From Malus domestica (taxonomy: Eukaryota; Streptophyta; Magnoliopsida; Rosales; Rosaceae), in the NCBI RefSeq assembly GCF_042453785.1, contig NC_091677.1:4311501-4375500 (forward strand): a stretch of DNA of 64,000 nt. The letters run 5' to 3'. Of the stretch, positions 42,051 through 54,660 are shown one piece after another. Numbering within the stretch: position 1 is the first letter of the stretch; every line of letters begins with the position of its first letter. Below the pieces are notes generated by a model, which was not told where the DNA came from, searched no databases, and was given only the letters and a program-made list of their open reading frames with translations. Made by a program: the position numbers and the translations under genes.

Positions 42051-43656
42051 AGAGTATTCCGGTTTGAAATTAAGCCTAGCCCTACGATTAGGCTGGGTCG
42101 GTCCATGACCTACAAAATAGGATTGATCCCCACTAAATGTTAATTAAAATACTACAAACGATTCTAATACACAAGAAGAGAGATTCAAAGTAAAGTACAA
42201 CAAGCGAACATATTATCCGTATAGCGACCAACTCACCTAATCCGCATTTACATTTTCATGCCCATTTAGGATGTTTGTCTAGTCTTTTAGAAGAAAATGA
42301 AGACTGTCCCTGAGCTGTAAGTGCAACGCAAGACTTAGATCTTGCTTTCTTGCACATTGGTTCTTGTAAATTGTAATGAATTGTGGGCAAGTAGAGAGAG
42401 AGAGAGAGAGAGCGCCAAAGTCTCACATCTTAAATTGTTTTTTTAGAGAGCATTGCAAGCACATGGCCAGAAGAGTACAGAGATTGAATCAAGTAGTGAT
42501 CCCATCCACACTCACATGATCTACCATTTTTTGTGTGCATATATATGGCACAAAAGTTTTGCATATTCAATTCTTTTGTGTGCATCTCTGCAAGTGGGTG
42601 GGCAACTTCACTCCTCTCATGAACCTAAGGAAAATCATAAAAAAAGCCCACCCAAGCCAACAAGGTTCTTTGCTTTGCGAGAGTCACGGATAGGGGGGAG
42701 GAGGGGGGGTCTATCGTACATAGTCTTTCCCCATTTTACTCTTAATTATAGCGTGTACTAAATTTTCATTAGCATATAAATACGTACTGAGTTATTTGTG
42801 TATCTATACATTATACGTGTTTGTGCCCTAAAAAGTCGCTTATGAAGCTTACTGAAAGCCAAGCTTATAAGTCAAAGATTGGAGTTCTTAAAGCCTTGGA
42901 TCTAGGATGTAACTAGATGTTTGAGTTTGAAATGCACTTTAAGCTGTGCAGTTGGACTGCTCTCTTCTGGGTCAAGGCAAAGGCATCTCTAGTTACTTGC
43001 AAAAGACGATTGATACATAGAGGGAAAGAAGTAAAAAATACGTTTGTCATGGTTTATCATGTATTACGTATCTGTCTTATTAGGGTAGTTCTCACACCAA
43101 GTGAGACCACAGAATTGAGTAGAATCAAAATATAACGGGGTCCCATACTTTGTGAGAGGTGCCCTACGAATGACATGGTCGGGAGTTGGAACACTCTACA
43201 CAAGTTTTATTTAAAAATTATTTAACTGTCTTAATCCTCACCACCAGCGTGTCTCACGCTGTGAACTTCATTTTCAATCACCATCCCCACAAAGTGGCCA
43301 AAACAATGTGGCAGAAAAAGGTCACCAAGATGAGGGGTTCTGTTCAAACTTTGTGGACTTCAAAAGCAAAAGAATAGAAAAAAGAAGGAAAAAAGTAACA
43401 TTTCTGCTCATCTGTTGCTGTATATTGATAGTTTTTCAAATGTAATACAGTTCCAAAAGACAGAAAATTCATATTTCAGGCAATAAGTTCCAAAAATGTA
43501 TCAGTCAGCTGCAGTTTTGGAACCATATATGAATATATTTCCACATGGATAGTAAAATCCAGAAATTGGACAAAAAATTCCTGGGTTGCTACCTAAGCTG
43601 TAAAGAGAAGCTTTACCACTTGAAACTTCAAAAGCTGCTTTTGATGGAATCACTTC
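42051..43656. other. Intergenic region between PHS1 and the C2H2 gene
   Basis: No supported gene. A (GA)n tract lies at 42394-42413. The last 200-300 bases are probably the 3' UTR of the minus-strand zinc-finger gene. Confidence 0.5.
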
Positions 43657-45276
43657 TCAGTTGGGCATCAGATCCATCAACAACTCCTGCTTATGTTCAT
43701 TTCCAGGCCACCAGGACTTAAAATCAACATCACCATTTTCGATTGGACGGCTAAGATCAAATGCATCGCAGATGTCGGAAATCTGCTGCTTCAGCACTCT
43801 GGACTCTTCTGCACCTGTCTCGGGGTCTTTGCCGAAATGAACTCTCTTGTGGCCACCCAACGCTTGGCCTGTTGCGAACACCTTCAAGCAGATGGAGCAC
43901 TTGTGACCCTTATTCTCAATAACTCTTTCCGTCTTCTCTTCTGCTGCTGAATTATCACTGCATTCAGGCTTGGCAAGCTTGCAACTGTACTCCATCTTCG
44001 AAAACTTGTTAATCGGAATTCTATCTTCATAATCCTCAATATTTACCAAAGAAGTGGTGCTGGTTGATTTGTGAACTCTTTGGTGGCCTCCAAGTGCCTG
44101 ATATGTGCTGAAAACCTTGTTGCAAAGCCTGCACTTGTGCTCTCTTTTCTTCTGGGAATCAGCAAAGACTTCAGATTCAGTAGCATAAAACTTGGGTTTA
44201 TTGTTCAAACCCGACTTCATTGATCCGAATGCAGCTACATCCAATTCTACTTCCTTGATGATATCCAAATTCATTTCCATTTCAGTATCACACAACCCAA
44301 ATACAGATTCCTCATTCAGTCTCGGCCTCTTATATCCTACACCCCTGAAGAACCTATCTTCCGTTTCGACATTCTTTTCCTCCTCATTCGCAAACCCAAA
44401 ATTATTTTCGCTAAATTCAAGTACTTTCTTCTCAACAGAGACATTCTTACCATCAGAAATGCAATCAACGAATTTCACAGTATCATCACAAACAGAAACA
44501 CCACCCTTATTTCCCATGATCCAATTCTTTAAGCCTGGTGATTGAACCTCTAAAGACAAGGAATTATTATCCGAAGACTCAGTGACTGAACTAATTCGAT
44601 CCCAATTGCTTCCACAACCAGATATGATCATCAAACAAATTGCCCCCTCTACTACTTCTTCCCCAAATTCAGTGACATACTTAGATTCATTAACACTGAA
44701 ACTAGAAAAAGAACAACTTGAATTAGTAATCTTGTACCTCAATCTTTTCGATCTTTTCTTCCGAATCAGCCCCATTGTCTCACTGCTGTACTGACAGCAA
44801 TCCACAGCAAGCTTCTTGCTTGAAGAAACAGTCTCCAATCCATCAGTTCCCCTAATACTTTTCGAGTGGCATCTGCTGTGAGTAGCTAAAGCTCTCAACG
44901 TTTCGAACTCTTTACCACAAACTTCGCAGGACTGCGCCTCCTTCCTCTCCCTCCCTGAGTGATGCCTCATGTGCCCGAACATCGCCCTCATCGAATGAAA
45001 CCCTTTGCCACAAACCCTGCACCTGCAGACGAACTCTTTTTCTTCCCCCGCAGAAGCTTCAAACTTCGAGTGCCCTGAAAATTTCCAGGACTTTTTCGGG
45101 TTCACTCGTAATCCATAACCAGCGTGATCATCGTCTTCAACCTCAGAATGTGCTCTGCACATTTCGATATTTTTCTCAGTTTTAGCCGATTTCTTTGCTC
45201 CATGGCACCTCATGTGACCTCCCAAGACTCTGCCGCTCAAGAAGCTCTTTTTGCAGAGCTTGCACACATGCTCCAT
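43657..45276 (-). CDS. C2H2 zinc-finger protein with five fingers (ZAT-like)
   Basis: A single-exon protein of 539 residues, a likely nuclear transcription factor. Fingers: residues 5-25 (CKLCKKSFLSGRVLGGHMRCH); one near 80 (CRVCGKGFHSMRAMFGHMRHH); one near 110 (CEVCGKEFETLRALATHSRCH); and two plant-type QALGGH fingers at about 380-402 and 458-480. QALGGH fingers are the plant C1 class (ZAT family) that bind AGT-type cores. A basic patch RKKRSKRLR near residue 170 could be a nuclear localisation signal. The C-terminus has FDLSRP and LLMDLMPN but no perfect EAR motif. The frame is open 78 codons upstream (to 45510), but that stretch is hydrophobic and unrelated, so the Met directly before EHVCKLC is chosen. 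CT-rich leader sequence lies at 45590-45800. Confidence 0.9.
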   Translation of the reverse strand: MEHVCKLCKKSFLSGRVLGGHMRCHGAKKSAKTEKNIEMCRAHSEVEDDDHAGYGLRVNPKKSWKFSGHSKFEASAGEEKEFVCRCRVCGKGFHSMRAMFGHMRHHSGRERKEAQSCEVCGKEFETLRALATHSRCHSKSIRGTDGLETVSSSKKLAVDCCQYSSETMGLIRKKRSKRLRYKITNSSCSFSSFSVNESKYVTEFGEEVVEGAICLMIISGCGSNWDRISSVTESSDNNSLSLEVQSPGLKNWIMGNKGGVSVCDDTVKFVDCISDGKNVSVEKKVLEFSENNFGFANEEEKNVETEDRFFRGVGYKRPRLNEESVFGLCDTEMEMNLDIIKEVELDVAAFGSMKSGLNNKPKFYATESEVFADSQKKREHKCRLCNKVFSTYQALGGHQRVHKSTSTTSLVNIEDYEDRIPINKFSKMEYSCKLAKPECSDNSAAEEKTERVIENKGHKCSICLKVFATGQALGGHKRVHFGKDPETGAEESRVLKQQISDICDAFDLSRPIENGDVDFKSWWPGNEHKQELLMDLMPN

Positions 45277-47280
45277 CGTTCTAACTAGAAAAGCAAACGA
45301 AACCAGATCCCAAAACCAAGAAGGACTCCAATTTTCCGAGAAAGTTTGAATCTTCCCACCGCATTCCAGAAAAACAAAAATCAGAAAAAAGCTCAAGAAA
45401 CAGAGGATGCTGAAAACCCAGATCAGAGACGAAGCTTTCTTGCTTCTTTCAAAAGTGATTGGAGAAGAAGCACTTCTTCTGGGTTTTGTAGAATTTGTGG
45501 GCAAGAACAAGATCTGGGTCCCTAATCAAAACCTCTCTCTCTTGGGGAAGAAACGATTCAGATTTCAGGGTTTTGGTTTGAGCAGTAAGGTCTCTCTCTC
45601 TTGAGTGGTGCTTGAAGAAATGTAAATGTGGAAGCCAAAAGGCAAAGCAATATCTCCGTAACTGCAGCACTGACTGAGCGTATTGCCTTGCCAGTAGCTG
45701 GCAAGACTAGACACTACGAAAAAGAATGCAATGTTTAATGTTGGCAGCTTTCTGGCACTAATCCCCCTCTCTCTCTCCCTCCCTCTCTCTCTCTCTCTAA
45801 ACGTTTAATGTTAGGAGCTTATGCCTCATTTGGAAAGGGAGAAAAAGAAACGATATCCTTGCATGAAAGCAAAGCTACAGTACGAGACTCCGACTTTTGT
45901 CCCACTTGCTCGTATATTGCAAGCTACCAATTTTGCTATTGCTACCACTATGCTCCAATTTGGCATGGACCTATCACCGGAAGTTGGAGAAATTCTTATG
46001 CCAACTTGCCGGATCACAGCACCCGTCCGCCGTAGACACAATCTTGCATCGGGGTCAGATGGATAACATCGTTCTAACTCAAATTCAAGAAGTTGAATGG
46101 ATATGAATTTTCTTAATTCATTACGAAAAAATCAAATTTTCTCTTAATAGAATATTATAATTATTGATAATCGCTTTCCTAACAAAATATGTTTATAAAT
46201 AGAAATGATTTCCATACTTTTCTTTTCTTCATCTGTCTCATATTCTATATCGAGTTTTAAGATTGAACAAATCTTATGATAGTCAATATACAAAAATAAA
46301 CAGAAAAAAAAATATTTAGAGATAAAACGACTGTATGAAAGTTTCACCGCAATTTAAAATTTTACGGTAACACTTTGCAAAAAGTGGGTGACCAACTGAA
46401 GAGGGTAAAATGCCCAAAAGAACCCTTCATTTGTGGTGTTGCTTGGGGCGCAAGGCTCAAGAAGTGGGTGATCCTTCTTTCAGTGAGTTGTACATTTTCT
46501 TTAGTATGGTAAAAAGCACTCGAGTCACAGTAAATTTAACACGTGTAGGTAGCTGGATGGTTAATTTTTTATTAACTTTTAAGGAAGTACATTAGCATGC
46601 ATAAAGTTAATCATTTGGTCACGTCAACAAGATTTTGACATTTAACCAAACTCTTGACCTCAATTCTTTGTGCATGCCATCAATTTGGACACTACATTTC
46701 AAATCCTTGATCTGTTTTTTCTTTCATTGGGAAAACATTCTCGCATGCTTCTTTTCTTTTCGTTGGTATATAGATTGAATAAATAAAAAGAAAATTAAGC
46801 GGACAAAAATAAAGAGATGAAAACTAAAACAAAAACAAAAAGTGTGAGAAAATTTTATCTTTTACATCTGTCATAATTATAAACTTTTTTATATTATAAA
46901 AGGTGCTAAGAGCATCTTCAAAGAAGTTAGCAATTTTATTTTTATTTTTTAAAGTGTTTTTAACTAAGCCATTAAGCACTTTAAAATATTAATATCTTAA
47001 CTTTACCTTATTTTGTGGAACCCACCAATTCCCTCTAACATTTAACTCACTATCGCTTATTGTTTGTTAAAAAAATCTACAAATGATTTGGACGCTAATT
47101 TAATATAGAAAAATGCTAACAGAACCATACTTTATAAATTACATAACGTGACGGTTGATGATTAAAATTTATTTTTAATAATTCAATAAAAAAAATACAA
47201 TCATCAACCACCATATCATATAATCTAAAAAATATGATTTAAAAAGATAATCTCCGTAACATAACCCCTTAATATAAAAC

Positions 47281-47705
47281 ATGTGTATTCAATTGAGAAT
47301 TTGATAGACTTTGATGGATTTATAAATCCATGGATTTTTATAGAGTTTAATTGATTTGTAGAGATTCTATATAAAATTTTGATTCAATTTCCTCGAAATC
47401 TCATGGGAAGATGTGAGATTTGTGGATACTTAAAATACACTACAAAATCTCTCCAATTGCCTCTAATTCCCAACTTTCTCAAATTCTTTAAAATCAATTT
47501 TTAATTGAATACACCTGAAATGTTATAACTTCTTTAAAATCCTAATTGAATACACCCGGATTTCTAAGGATTTTAATAAATTATCTTAAAATTCTAATTG
47601 AATACACCTTGAATTTCAAAGAATCACTTAAAATCCTGATTGATTACCCTTAGATTCATTAAAAGAATTAAAATCCCTCAAAATCTCAATTGAGTACACC
47701 CCCTT
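47281..47705. mobile_element. MITE with internal repeats, about 425 bp
   Basis: Ends TGTGTATTCAATTGAGAATTT and the reverse complement of AAAATCTCAATTGAGTACAC. The right half has four spaced copies of a TCCTAATTGAATACACC-like motif. It is non-coding. Confidence 0.7.
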
Positions 47706-47921
47706 ATAAATGTGGGGATTTTGGGATTGCTGTAGATTCTGAGAAAGCTTACTAGAGAAGTTTGGACAAGTATTTAATTCATGTAAAGTATATTAAATAC
47801 AAATAATTGATCCAAAAAAATATTAAAAAAATAATAATAATATTTAAAAGGATTGAGAGAGATGGTAGTATCAAATAAGAGAGTACACTGGGAAAACGAA
47901 CACAAAACATAAAACGAATTA

Positions 47922-48297
47922 GGGCTGGTTTGGTATTGCTGTGCTTTGAAAAAAAGCTGCTGTGAGTATAAGCGGCTGTGCTGTGAGAATAAGCGGCTGT
48001 GAAATAAAGCCAGTAGAGTGTTTGGTAAACGTTTTTGTGAAAGTGCTTTTGAAAAAAAAAGCAGGATGATAGTGTGTCTTTTCATTAAATGAGCACTGTA
48101 GCTCCGTGTGCTTTGAAAAAATTGGCTTTTTTTCGAAGCAGCAAATAGCAGCTTCAGCTTTTCCTTTGATTTTCAGCTTATTCTCACAGCAGCTTCCAAA
48201 ATAAGCCTTTTTTTTTCAGTTTACCAAACACAAAAATGACCCTCAGCTTTTTTTCACAGTGGCTTTTTTTAAAATCACCTCAATCCCAAACGGGGCC
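47922..48297. mobile_element. PIF/Harbinger-like MITE, 376 bp
   Basis: Terminal inverted repeats GGGCTGGTTTGG and CCAAACGGGGCC are flanked by a TTA duplication (47919-47921, 48298-48300), which fits PIF/Harbinger. The interior is rich in GCTGTGAGAATAAGC and its inverted forms. Confidence 0.75.
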
Positions 48298-48907
48298 TTA
48301 ACCTCATCACAGATGAATACAACACTTCCAAAATGATAACAGTGTAGAATTCTTCGTAACGAACTTTTGATTCGATTGCTTCGACTGAAAACCGTTTCTT
48401 TTATGTTACCGTTCTCACGGGACTCATCCTGACAAGGGAAAGCAGGATTTTCGTCTCACGGAAGAACACAGGTAACGAAATTCTACCCTGTTCACTGAAG
48501 GAAGGAGTTTCCCGGCCACGGTTATCCCTTTGACTGGCTCGCGGAGGACATCCATCATGTACTAGAAGCCTACATCTGTAGCTGCCTTCTTCCAAGAAGT
48601 GAAAAGAATACTACTTTCACTTTTGAAGGGCTACCCATTTATCGCCAACTCGAAAATCCTTCTTCAGGGTTCTCGAAATCAAAAACAAAAGGCTCCAAGG
48701 AGTTCATACAGCCCAAAGCTGGCTTGAATGAAGCAACAGTACAAGGAGTTAGTAACCGTACTGTAGTTCATCGCCGACCTTTGCCATCTTATTATTTAAC
48801 TGTGTTGATGCAGGTCAATCAAGATACTTCGTGTAATTAAATAGGCAAGGAGTTGTTCTACGCTGCAGTCTCTTGCATCATTCTCCCCAGTAAGTTGACA
48901 ACATAAT

Positions 48908-50614
48908 TCAACTTCCTTGCTGATGCTCATATGATGTGCAAGAATCATCTTCAATATCATAATCCTCTCTGTTACTGCTAGGAGTTTTATCCAGAACGCA
49001 AGTTTCAGCAGCACCACAATCACCAAGGGGATTCTCAGCATGAGATTCTGGGCCATCATCTATATCGCCTGCATCCTCGTCCGTAATTCCAGCACAACCA
49101 ACGACATCGGCATTATCATTACAACCATCTACGTCATCAGCATCCTCAATTTGTTCATTGAAACTGTCAAAATGTTCTACCTGATTATAGGCAGGAGCAT
49201 CTAGATTTACAGGAGATTCCACCAATGCGTCCTCGTCATCATCGACCACTCCAAGTTCACATTTTTGCCACTCATCATCATCGCTATCAATGTTTAGAGG
49301 GTCAAACCTATTCTGCTCAGCACGTTGACGGAGCATGAAAACATTGAAATAATAGCTGACAAGGTCTTTATGCGGTCGCAAAGGAAAAGCCACTGAAAGA
49401 TGGTGCCAGAAGTTCTTACCCAGTGATGCAGGGTTAGAACGGATGGCATCATGGAAGGCATGTTCTTCATCTTTAGTCCATTTATCTGCAACCTCGTCTC
49501 CCATTTCATAAAATCCCAACTCTTCAAATAGGCACTCTCCAAGGTCTTTCCTTAATTTCTCTCTTGCTTCCAGGACATGCTGTCTCACACATCTAACAGA
49601 ACCTGCATCAGCACACATACAGTGGTTTCTAGCTGCCGTATCTTCACATAAATAGTTTTCAGATGCTTCAAGATCAGGCATAGAAATGATACAGGTACCC
49701 ATCAGCTTCACCTCATCGACACCAAGGCCCTGGCCGGAAGCATATGAAAGTTTATGCTGAGGATCCAATTTCTCCAGATGATCTGAAGTGTGTGAACCCT
49801 CATGGCCCCATTCTGGAACATGAGCTTGATGCTGAGGTCCGATAGAAACTAGCTTTTGAGGAGGATAATCAACAGGAGATAAGCAGATATCATTAGAATG
49901 AAGTAAAGCCCTCCGATGGTTTGCAGGTGCAAAAAATTCTGGGAATAATGACAGATGCCCTGCTGCCTCAGGTCTTACATGAGCTTCAAACAAACTGTTG
50001 TTGGCCAACCAAAATCGAGAGAAGCTTCCAGAAGCACCATTTTCAAGTTCTCTATAGGTCTCATTTGAGATTTCAGTTCCCAAGTCACTTGCAAACCCTC
50101 CTTCATCTGGACTTGTACTAAAACTCCCATCACCTTCACCATCTTCATATAGTAATTACATCAGCTATAGGATCAAACTAAATATCTACAGAAAATACCC
50201 AGCTAACAAAAACATGCATTAGCCCTCGTAAACATTATATCAACTCACAATAGATAGCACTAACTTGCATTAGAGTATAAAAAACTGATGCCATTATTTC
50301 ATTTTGAAGGTCAGATTGTGTTAATGGTCCAGATTAAACTCTAAATTGCAATTCCAGATCCATGGAGCATGTTATACATCTACATCTTCTAAAGTTTCCG
50401 CCAACCATTATATGCACAACTTGGAAATCGAATAATTAGTGACTAATTGACCATCCAACTATTTGGTACCTGAAATTTGAAATTTCTTGGGGGCGCTACT
50501 AAAAGGAAAAGTATCCACAATTGGAGCAGGCTCATTTGCGTATTCCAATTGTCTTGGGTGCTTCCAAGCAACCTCATAAGAATCGTCACCATGGAAAGGC
50601 CGTTTGTTTGTCAT
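48908..50614 (-). CDS. ELM2/SANT-like domain nuclear protein
   Basis: Two coding exons, 50614-50470 and 50142-48908, joined at GT-AG with a split Asp codon, give 459 residues. From family knowledge, plant ELM2-domain proteins are nuclear and associate with histone deacetylase-type complexes. The middle shows an ELM2-like segment (MPDLEASENYL...ARNHCMC, about residues 215-245) and then a SANT/Myb-like helix region (KWTKDEEHAFHDAIRSNPAS and LRPHKDLVSYYFNVF, about 275-330). The last 120 residues are strongly acidic (DDDEDA, EDADDVDG). The start ATG at 50614 lies just after an intron acceptor TTTGCAG, so a 5' UTR intron reaching to about 51266 is likely. The segment 51540-51730 is then the probable first exon. 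The paralogue is not assigned. Confidence 0.75.
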
Positions 50615-52777
50615 TTTCTCCTGCAAAGTGAAGTCACATTTGAAGTGGAGCATTGAATATGCAACACAGCATTTTTCCTAATCTAAAACTCCCACCCAAA
50701 GCAGAAAGCAGCAAATAAAGATTTCAGAAACGAGAACAAAATAACAATCTTCATGAAACTATGCCCTCCAAATGACTTGACTTAATCAACAGTGTTCGTG
50801 CTTTCTCAATAAATATGGACGCCGAATTTGAAACAAAAACCGCATCAGGTACGAAAAACTATGGGCATAACACATTGAATACCACCTACTTCCCAACAAG
50901 CATCAATCTAGCTTCAGAAAAAAATTGTCTGTGAAGTTGAAGCTACTTATATCGACTAATTAGATCGTCGCTTAGTATTCAATTCTTTCATTTTTCCTTT
51001 CGATAAGTGACAGTGACACATATTCCTTAAAAAAGAACATACGATGTTAACTTCAAAACATCTACTTTTGCATCATTTTTTGCAACAAACCATGTTTACA
51101 CATAATTTGATACCAATTTCTGTACTGCAATATATGCAGGGGCACTAAGAGCAAACAAATATAGTCTACCAGTCAAACAATTATCTAAAATACACAGTAA
51201 TTTATTTTAAAAAAAAAATTTAAATGATTAATACTACTGAGCTTAGCTAAAGGAACTGATCCTTACCTGAAAATATGGAGTTCCAGCAACTGACAAAAGC
51301 ACCAAATAATCAGCCTCTCAAACGTCAAAACCCAAAAATTACTACAATTTTAATTTTAAATACTAACTTACGAGCAATTACAGACAAAAACAATATAAAA
51401 TTGGAAACTTCCAAAAAAACCTAAAACTTTCCCAAATTTTCAGATAAATCTGGAAACTTTTGAACCACCCATAACAACTGGGACAGCGAAAAACTATCAG
51501 CGAACAATTTTTTCACAGATCAGGAAAAAACCCTTTCTCGGATCGAAAACTTTTCTGGAAAATTCAAAACCCTAACCCTAGAATCGGATTGGAGGCACGG
51601 CGAGGAATGAAATTGGGATCAACAGGTAGGAAAAAGATCGAATCGAACGATTGGAATCTCGAATTGAAGATCGGAGATAGAAATTTGATCGAATCGGAAT
51701 GAAAGAGGTTGGGGATCGGATGAAATTTTGGCGCTGGCGGGTTTTATAGCCATTTGTGGGTTTTTTCGGTGGCGGCCCGAGGATGGAAAACTTTCTTGAT
51801 GCGAAATTACTGAAAGAGGTAAGGATCTTAGTTAAAATTACGGCGGATGCCCCTCTGTGATTCTGGATACTCAGGGTTGAGCACCAAAAAGATTCTGTCA
51901 GGTAATCGTCAGAGAATATTCGCAGCGACTGGCTTCTAGACACGTTCCTGTCCAGAGAACGGTTTCCTAACAACACGTCGTTCTGTTTATAAAATATTAA
52001 AAACGGTGGCGTGTTCTCACATTTTTAATTGAAATCAATCGTTTAATTAGGGGTGGCGTGATCAATCAGTACTATAGTCTGATGGTATTAATCTTCATTT
52101 GAAAATGAGAGGTCTTAGGTTTGAATATCGTGGATGGAAAATTTGATACTAGATTAGGTATGTGGCTTAATCGAACTCTTCATTCTCTTATTGTAAAAAT
52201 ATCGATGTACAAAAAAAATAAAATATGGGTAGGCATGGAGAGATTTTATGTGTGCCGGAAATATGACAACATGTATTTTCTACAAAGTTGAAGCAAGATT
52301 CTAAGATTATTGACTTTATTTTCGAGATACATCAATTTCAACTAATTCGTCCTTATGAATTCTTAGTCGAAACTACTACAAACATCAACTTGGTATTTGG
52401 ATTACATTGTTATATTGATATTATTTTTACATGTTGATCAACATGTGAATTTACACGAACACGACAAAAATATAAATAAGTTAATCCGAATATCATCTCT
52501 CTCTACATAAAGCATTGCATGCAAGTCCAATCAAAATTGCGCGAGAGAGAGAGAGATAGAGATGTATATGAATGCGCATATAAAACACAAAACTACATAA
52601 ATAACATAACCAAAAGGTATTGAACCATCAATTCACTAAGAAAACTGTTAGGGATCAAATACAAATTATTTGCACAATATTAGAGATGTTAGGGATCAAA
52701 TATAAATTACTTGTATTATTAGACCTTATTTATGTTGACGTGATACACAATATAATATTTCCAGCCTTTAGCTTTTT
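50615..52777. other. 5' UTR, promoter and intergenic sequence of the ELM2 gene
   Basis: AT-rich intron-like sequence runs to a GGTAAGG donor near 51266 on the minus strand. It is followed by likely leader sequence to about 51720. No other ORF is supported; the minus-strand ORF at 51578-51976 is not recognisable. Confidence 0.45.
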
Positions 52778-52785
52778 GATATATA

Positions 52786-53257
52786 CAAGGTTCTAAAAGT
52801 CGTTAGGCGCTAGTCAGGTGGCGGGCTGGGGCCTAGCGCCTAGGCGGCTAGGCAGGGCCTAGGCGGGCGCCTAGGCGGACTAGGCGGATTTAAGTAAATC
52901 TATCATATTTCATGTAAATAAGTGTCTGCTTCTACTTGAAATATATATAATTTCATCATAAACTACAAAATAGAATGCATATATATCATGAAGTATTGGA
53001 ACATAATGAAAACATGTGAAATAAGGATATAATGTTTGTTCATTCAAGTATGCAACAAGTCTCTTACAATTTATTGGAAAAAAACAAAATGCAAAATGAA
53101 AGTTATGTATTTTTAGTCTAAGTGAGTTGCAACCTAGGCGGGTCTAGGTGGATGCCTAGGCGGGCTAAGCGGGTGCCTAGGTGGTCTAGGCGGTGGGTTG
53201 GGGCCTAGCGCCTAGGCGGGGCCTAGGCGGCGCTAGGCGGGGATTTTTAGAACAGTG
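52786..53257. mobile_element. hAT-like non-autonomous element with CTAGGCGG repeats, 472 bp
   Basis: Perfect 8-bp duplication GATATATA (52778-52785, 53258-53265) brackets CAAGGTTCTAAAAGTC and GATTTTTAGAACAGTG, whose reverse complement shares GTTCTAAAA. Both subterminal regions are packed with (G)CCTAGGCGG units (about 52815-52890 and 53110-53235), the kind of subterminal repeats that hAT transposases bind. The centre is AT-rich and non-coding. Confidence 0.85.
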
Positions 53258-53643
53258 GATATATATGAGAGTGTACCGTGATTTATATTAGATTAGAATA
53301 TTGTCGAACTAAAAAAACTACACCAATTTACCAAGTTTTGTGAGGCAAATTATTAGGTGTTGGGAAAACCTTTTGCAATCATCATATGCTTAATATTGTT
53401 CTATTAGGTATCTGGTAGCACGTCTTATCAAACATCGACGATGGCTGAGCTCCGCAGAGCCACGAAAGATTTCTCCTAGGAAATGTTCACTGGAGTCGGG
53501 AGATCCGGTCTGGCCAACAGGGGACTACTTTCCAATGGCATGAGCGTAGCTAGATGTCAACAAACATTGCACTATAGGGTTCCCTGACGTGCGAGCAAGA
53601 GCAATTCGTGCCGAAGAAACACTTGGTAAGGTACAGTACAACA

Positions 53644-54186
53644 CAGTGTTGTGCGCCTAGGCGGTTTTGGAGGCGGGGCGGGAGTGATAACGCCTCTGCC
53701 TAATGGGAATGGGCGAAAACTCACCGAGGCGTGGTTGAGGCAAGCCTAGGCGGCTGAGGCGCGCCTAAGGGCGGTTGGCGGGTGTTCCCAGATCCATCTG
53801 TGACCCAAAATCGAAGTCAAATGCTCTGTTGTCAGGGTAAATCGAAGTTGAAGGCTCTGTCATTTGGGTTTAGGGTTGCAGGATGTGCGGCATCTTCACG
53901 AGAAAGACAATCGCGAAGAAGAAGAGGGATTTTTTTTTTTAAAGACTTGGTCCAAAACGATGTCGTTTTGGCCAAGTCTTTATTTTTTTTAAAATGACTT
54001 GGCCCAAAATAACTTCATTTTGGTCAAATCTATTTTTCTTTTATTTTAAAAACCCCAAGAGTCCCTTGTTTCCCTTGTTTTTCTCAGCGGCCCCTTATTA
54101 TTTAAGGTCCCGTAAGGCTTCGCCTCACGGCTAGGCGGGACTATCCATGGAACGCCTTGCCCACGCCTCCGCCTTTTAATACATTG
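53644..54186. mobile_element. hAT-like non-autonomous element, 543 bp
   Basis: Starts CAGTGTTGTGCGCCTAGGCGG and ends GCCTCCGCCTTTTAATACATTG. It is flanked by the 8-bp duplication GTACAACA: left 53636-53643, right 57045-57052 after the copia insertion that landed at the boundary. Subterminal GGCG-rich repeats resemble those of the neighbouring element at 52786-53257. A long T/A region with AACGATGTCGTTTTGGCCAA-like repeats lies at 53950-54040. Confidence 0.8.
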
Positions 54187-54187
54187 G

Positions 54188-54579
54188 TATTGAAGTATCA
54201 GTCTTTAACCCTAGTATCAGTCTTTAACCTTAATACATGATATTAAGCACTGGATTAAGGTTGCTGTTGGAAGTAGGGTTAAATGTTGGAAGAATAATGC
54301 AAGCTTTTATTTAGCTTTGATGGATAACAGCTCAACTTGCATTCAGCTAGTCTTAGTGCTAGTATTAGCTGTTTGTTATTCCCTCATCATTGTAAAGCTT
54401 GTTAGTGGCTGTAAAGCTTGTTAGTGGCTTAAGTTAGAGAGAGTGGAGGTCATCATTATACTTGCTTAGCTGCCATTATCCCCTACCTTTTGTTCTCCAC
54501 TCTTTTTCCCGTTTCTTCTTCTATTTATGTATGAACTTGTAACTGTTTTATACATGAAACATACATAAAAAACTCTACA
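54188..54579 (+). repeat. Copia element, 5' LTR (392 bp)
   Basis: Contains a duplicated TATCAGTCTTTAACCCT at its start and TGTAAAGCTTGTTAGTGGC twice near 54392. It ends ACTCTACA. Confidence 0.9.
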
Positions 54580-54660
54580 TGGTATCAGAGCAGTGATCCC
54601 TCTTGGACCTGGCTCTGTGTTCTTCTGAAATCCTACCAAATCCAAACCAGTTAAGCCATT

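Larger units (their letters stand above)
45277..48907. other. Intergenic region rich in MITEs
   Basis: No credible gene. A (CT)n tract at 45768-45800 is the likely promoter or 5' UTR of the C2H2 gene. A hairpin lies around 47120-47245 (ACGTGACGGTTGATGATT against AATCATCAACCACC). Two larger MITEs follow at 47281-47705 and 47922-48297. The part 48300-48907 probably includes 3' UTR of the ELM2 gene. Confidence 0.5.

Noticed and set aside
45277-45510. N-terminal extension of the C2H2 gene with a hydrophobic segment
   Set aside because: The frame is open but lies in CT-rich 5' UTR-like sequence. Homologous proteins start at the Met before the first zinc finger.
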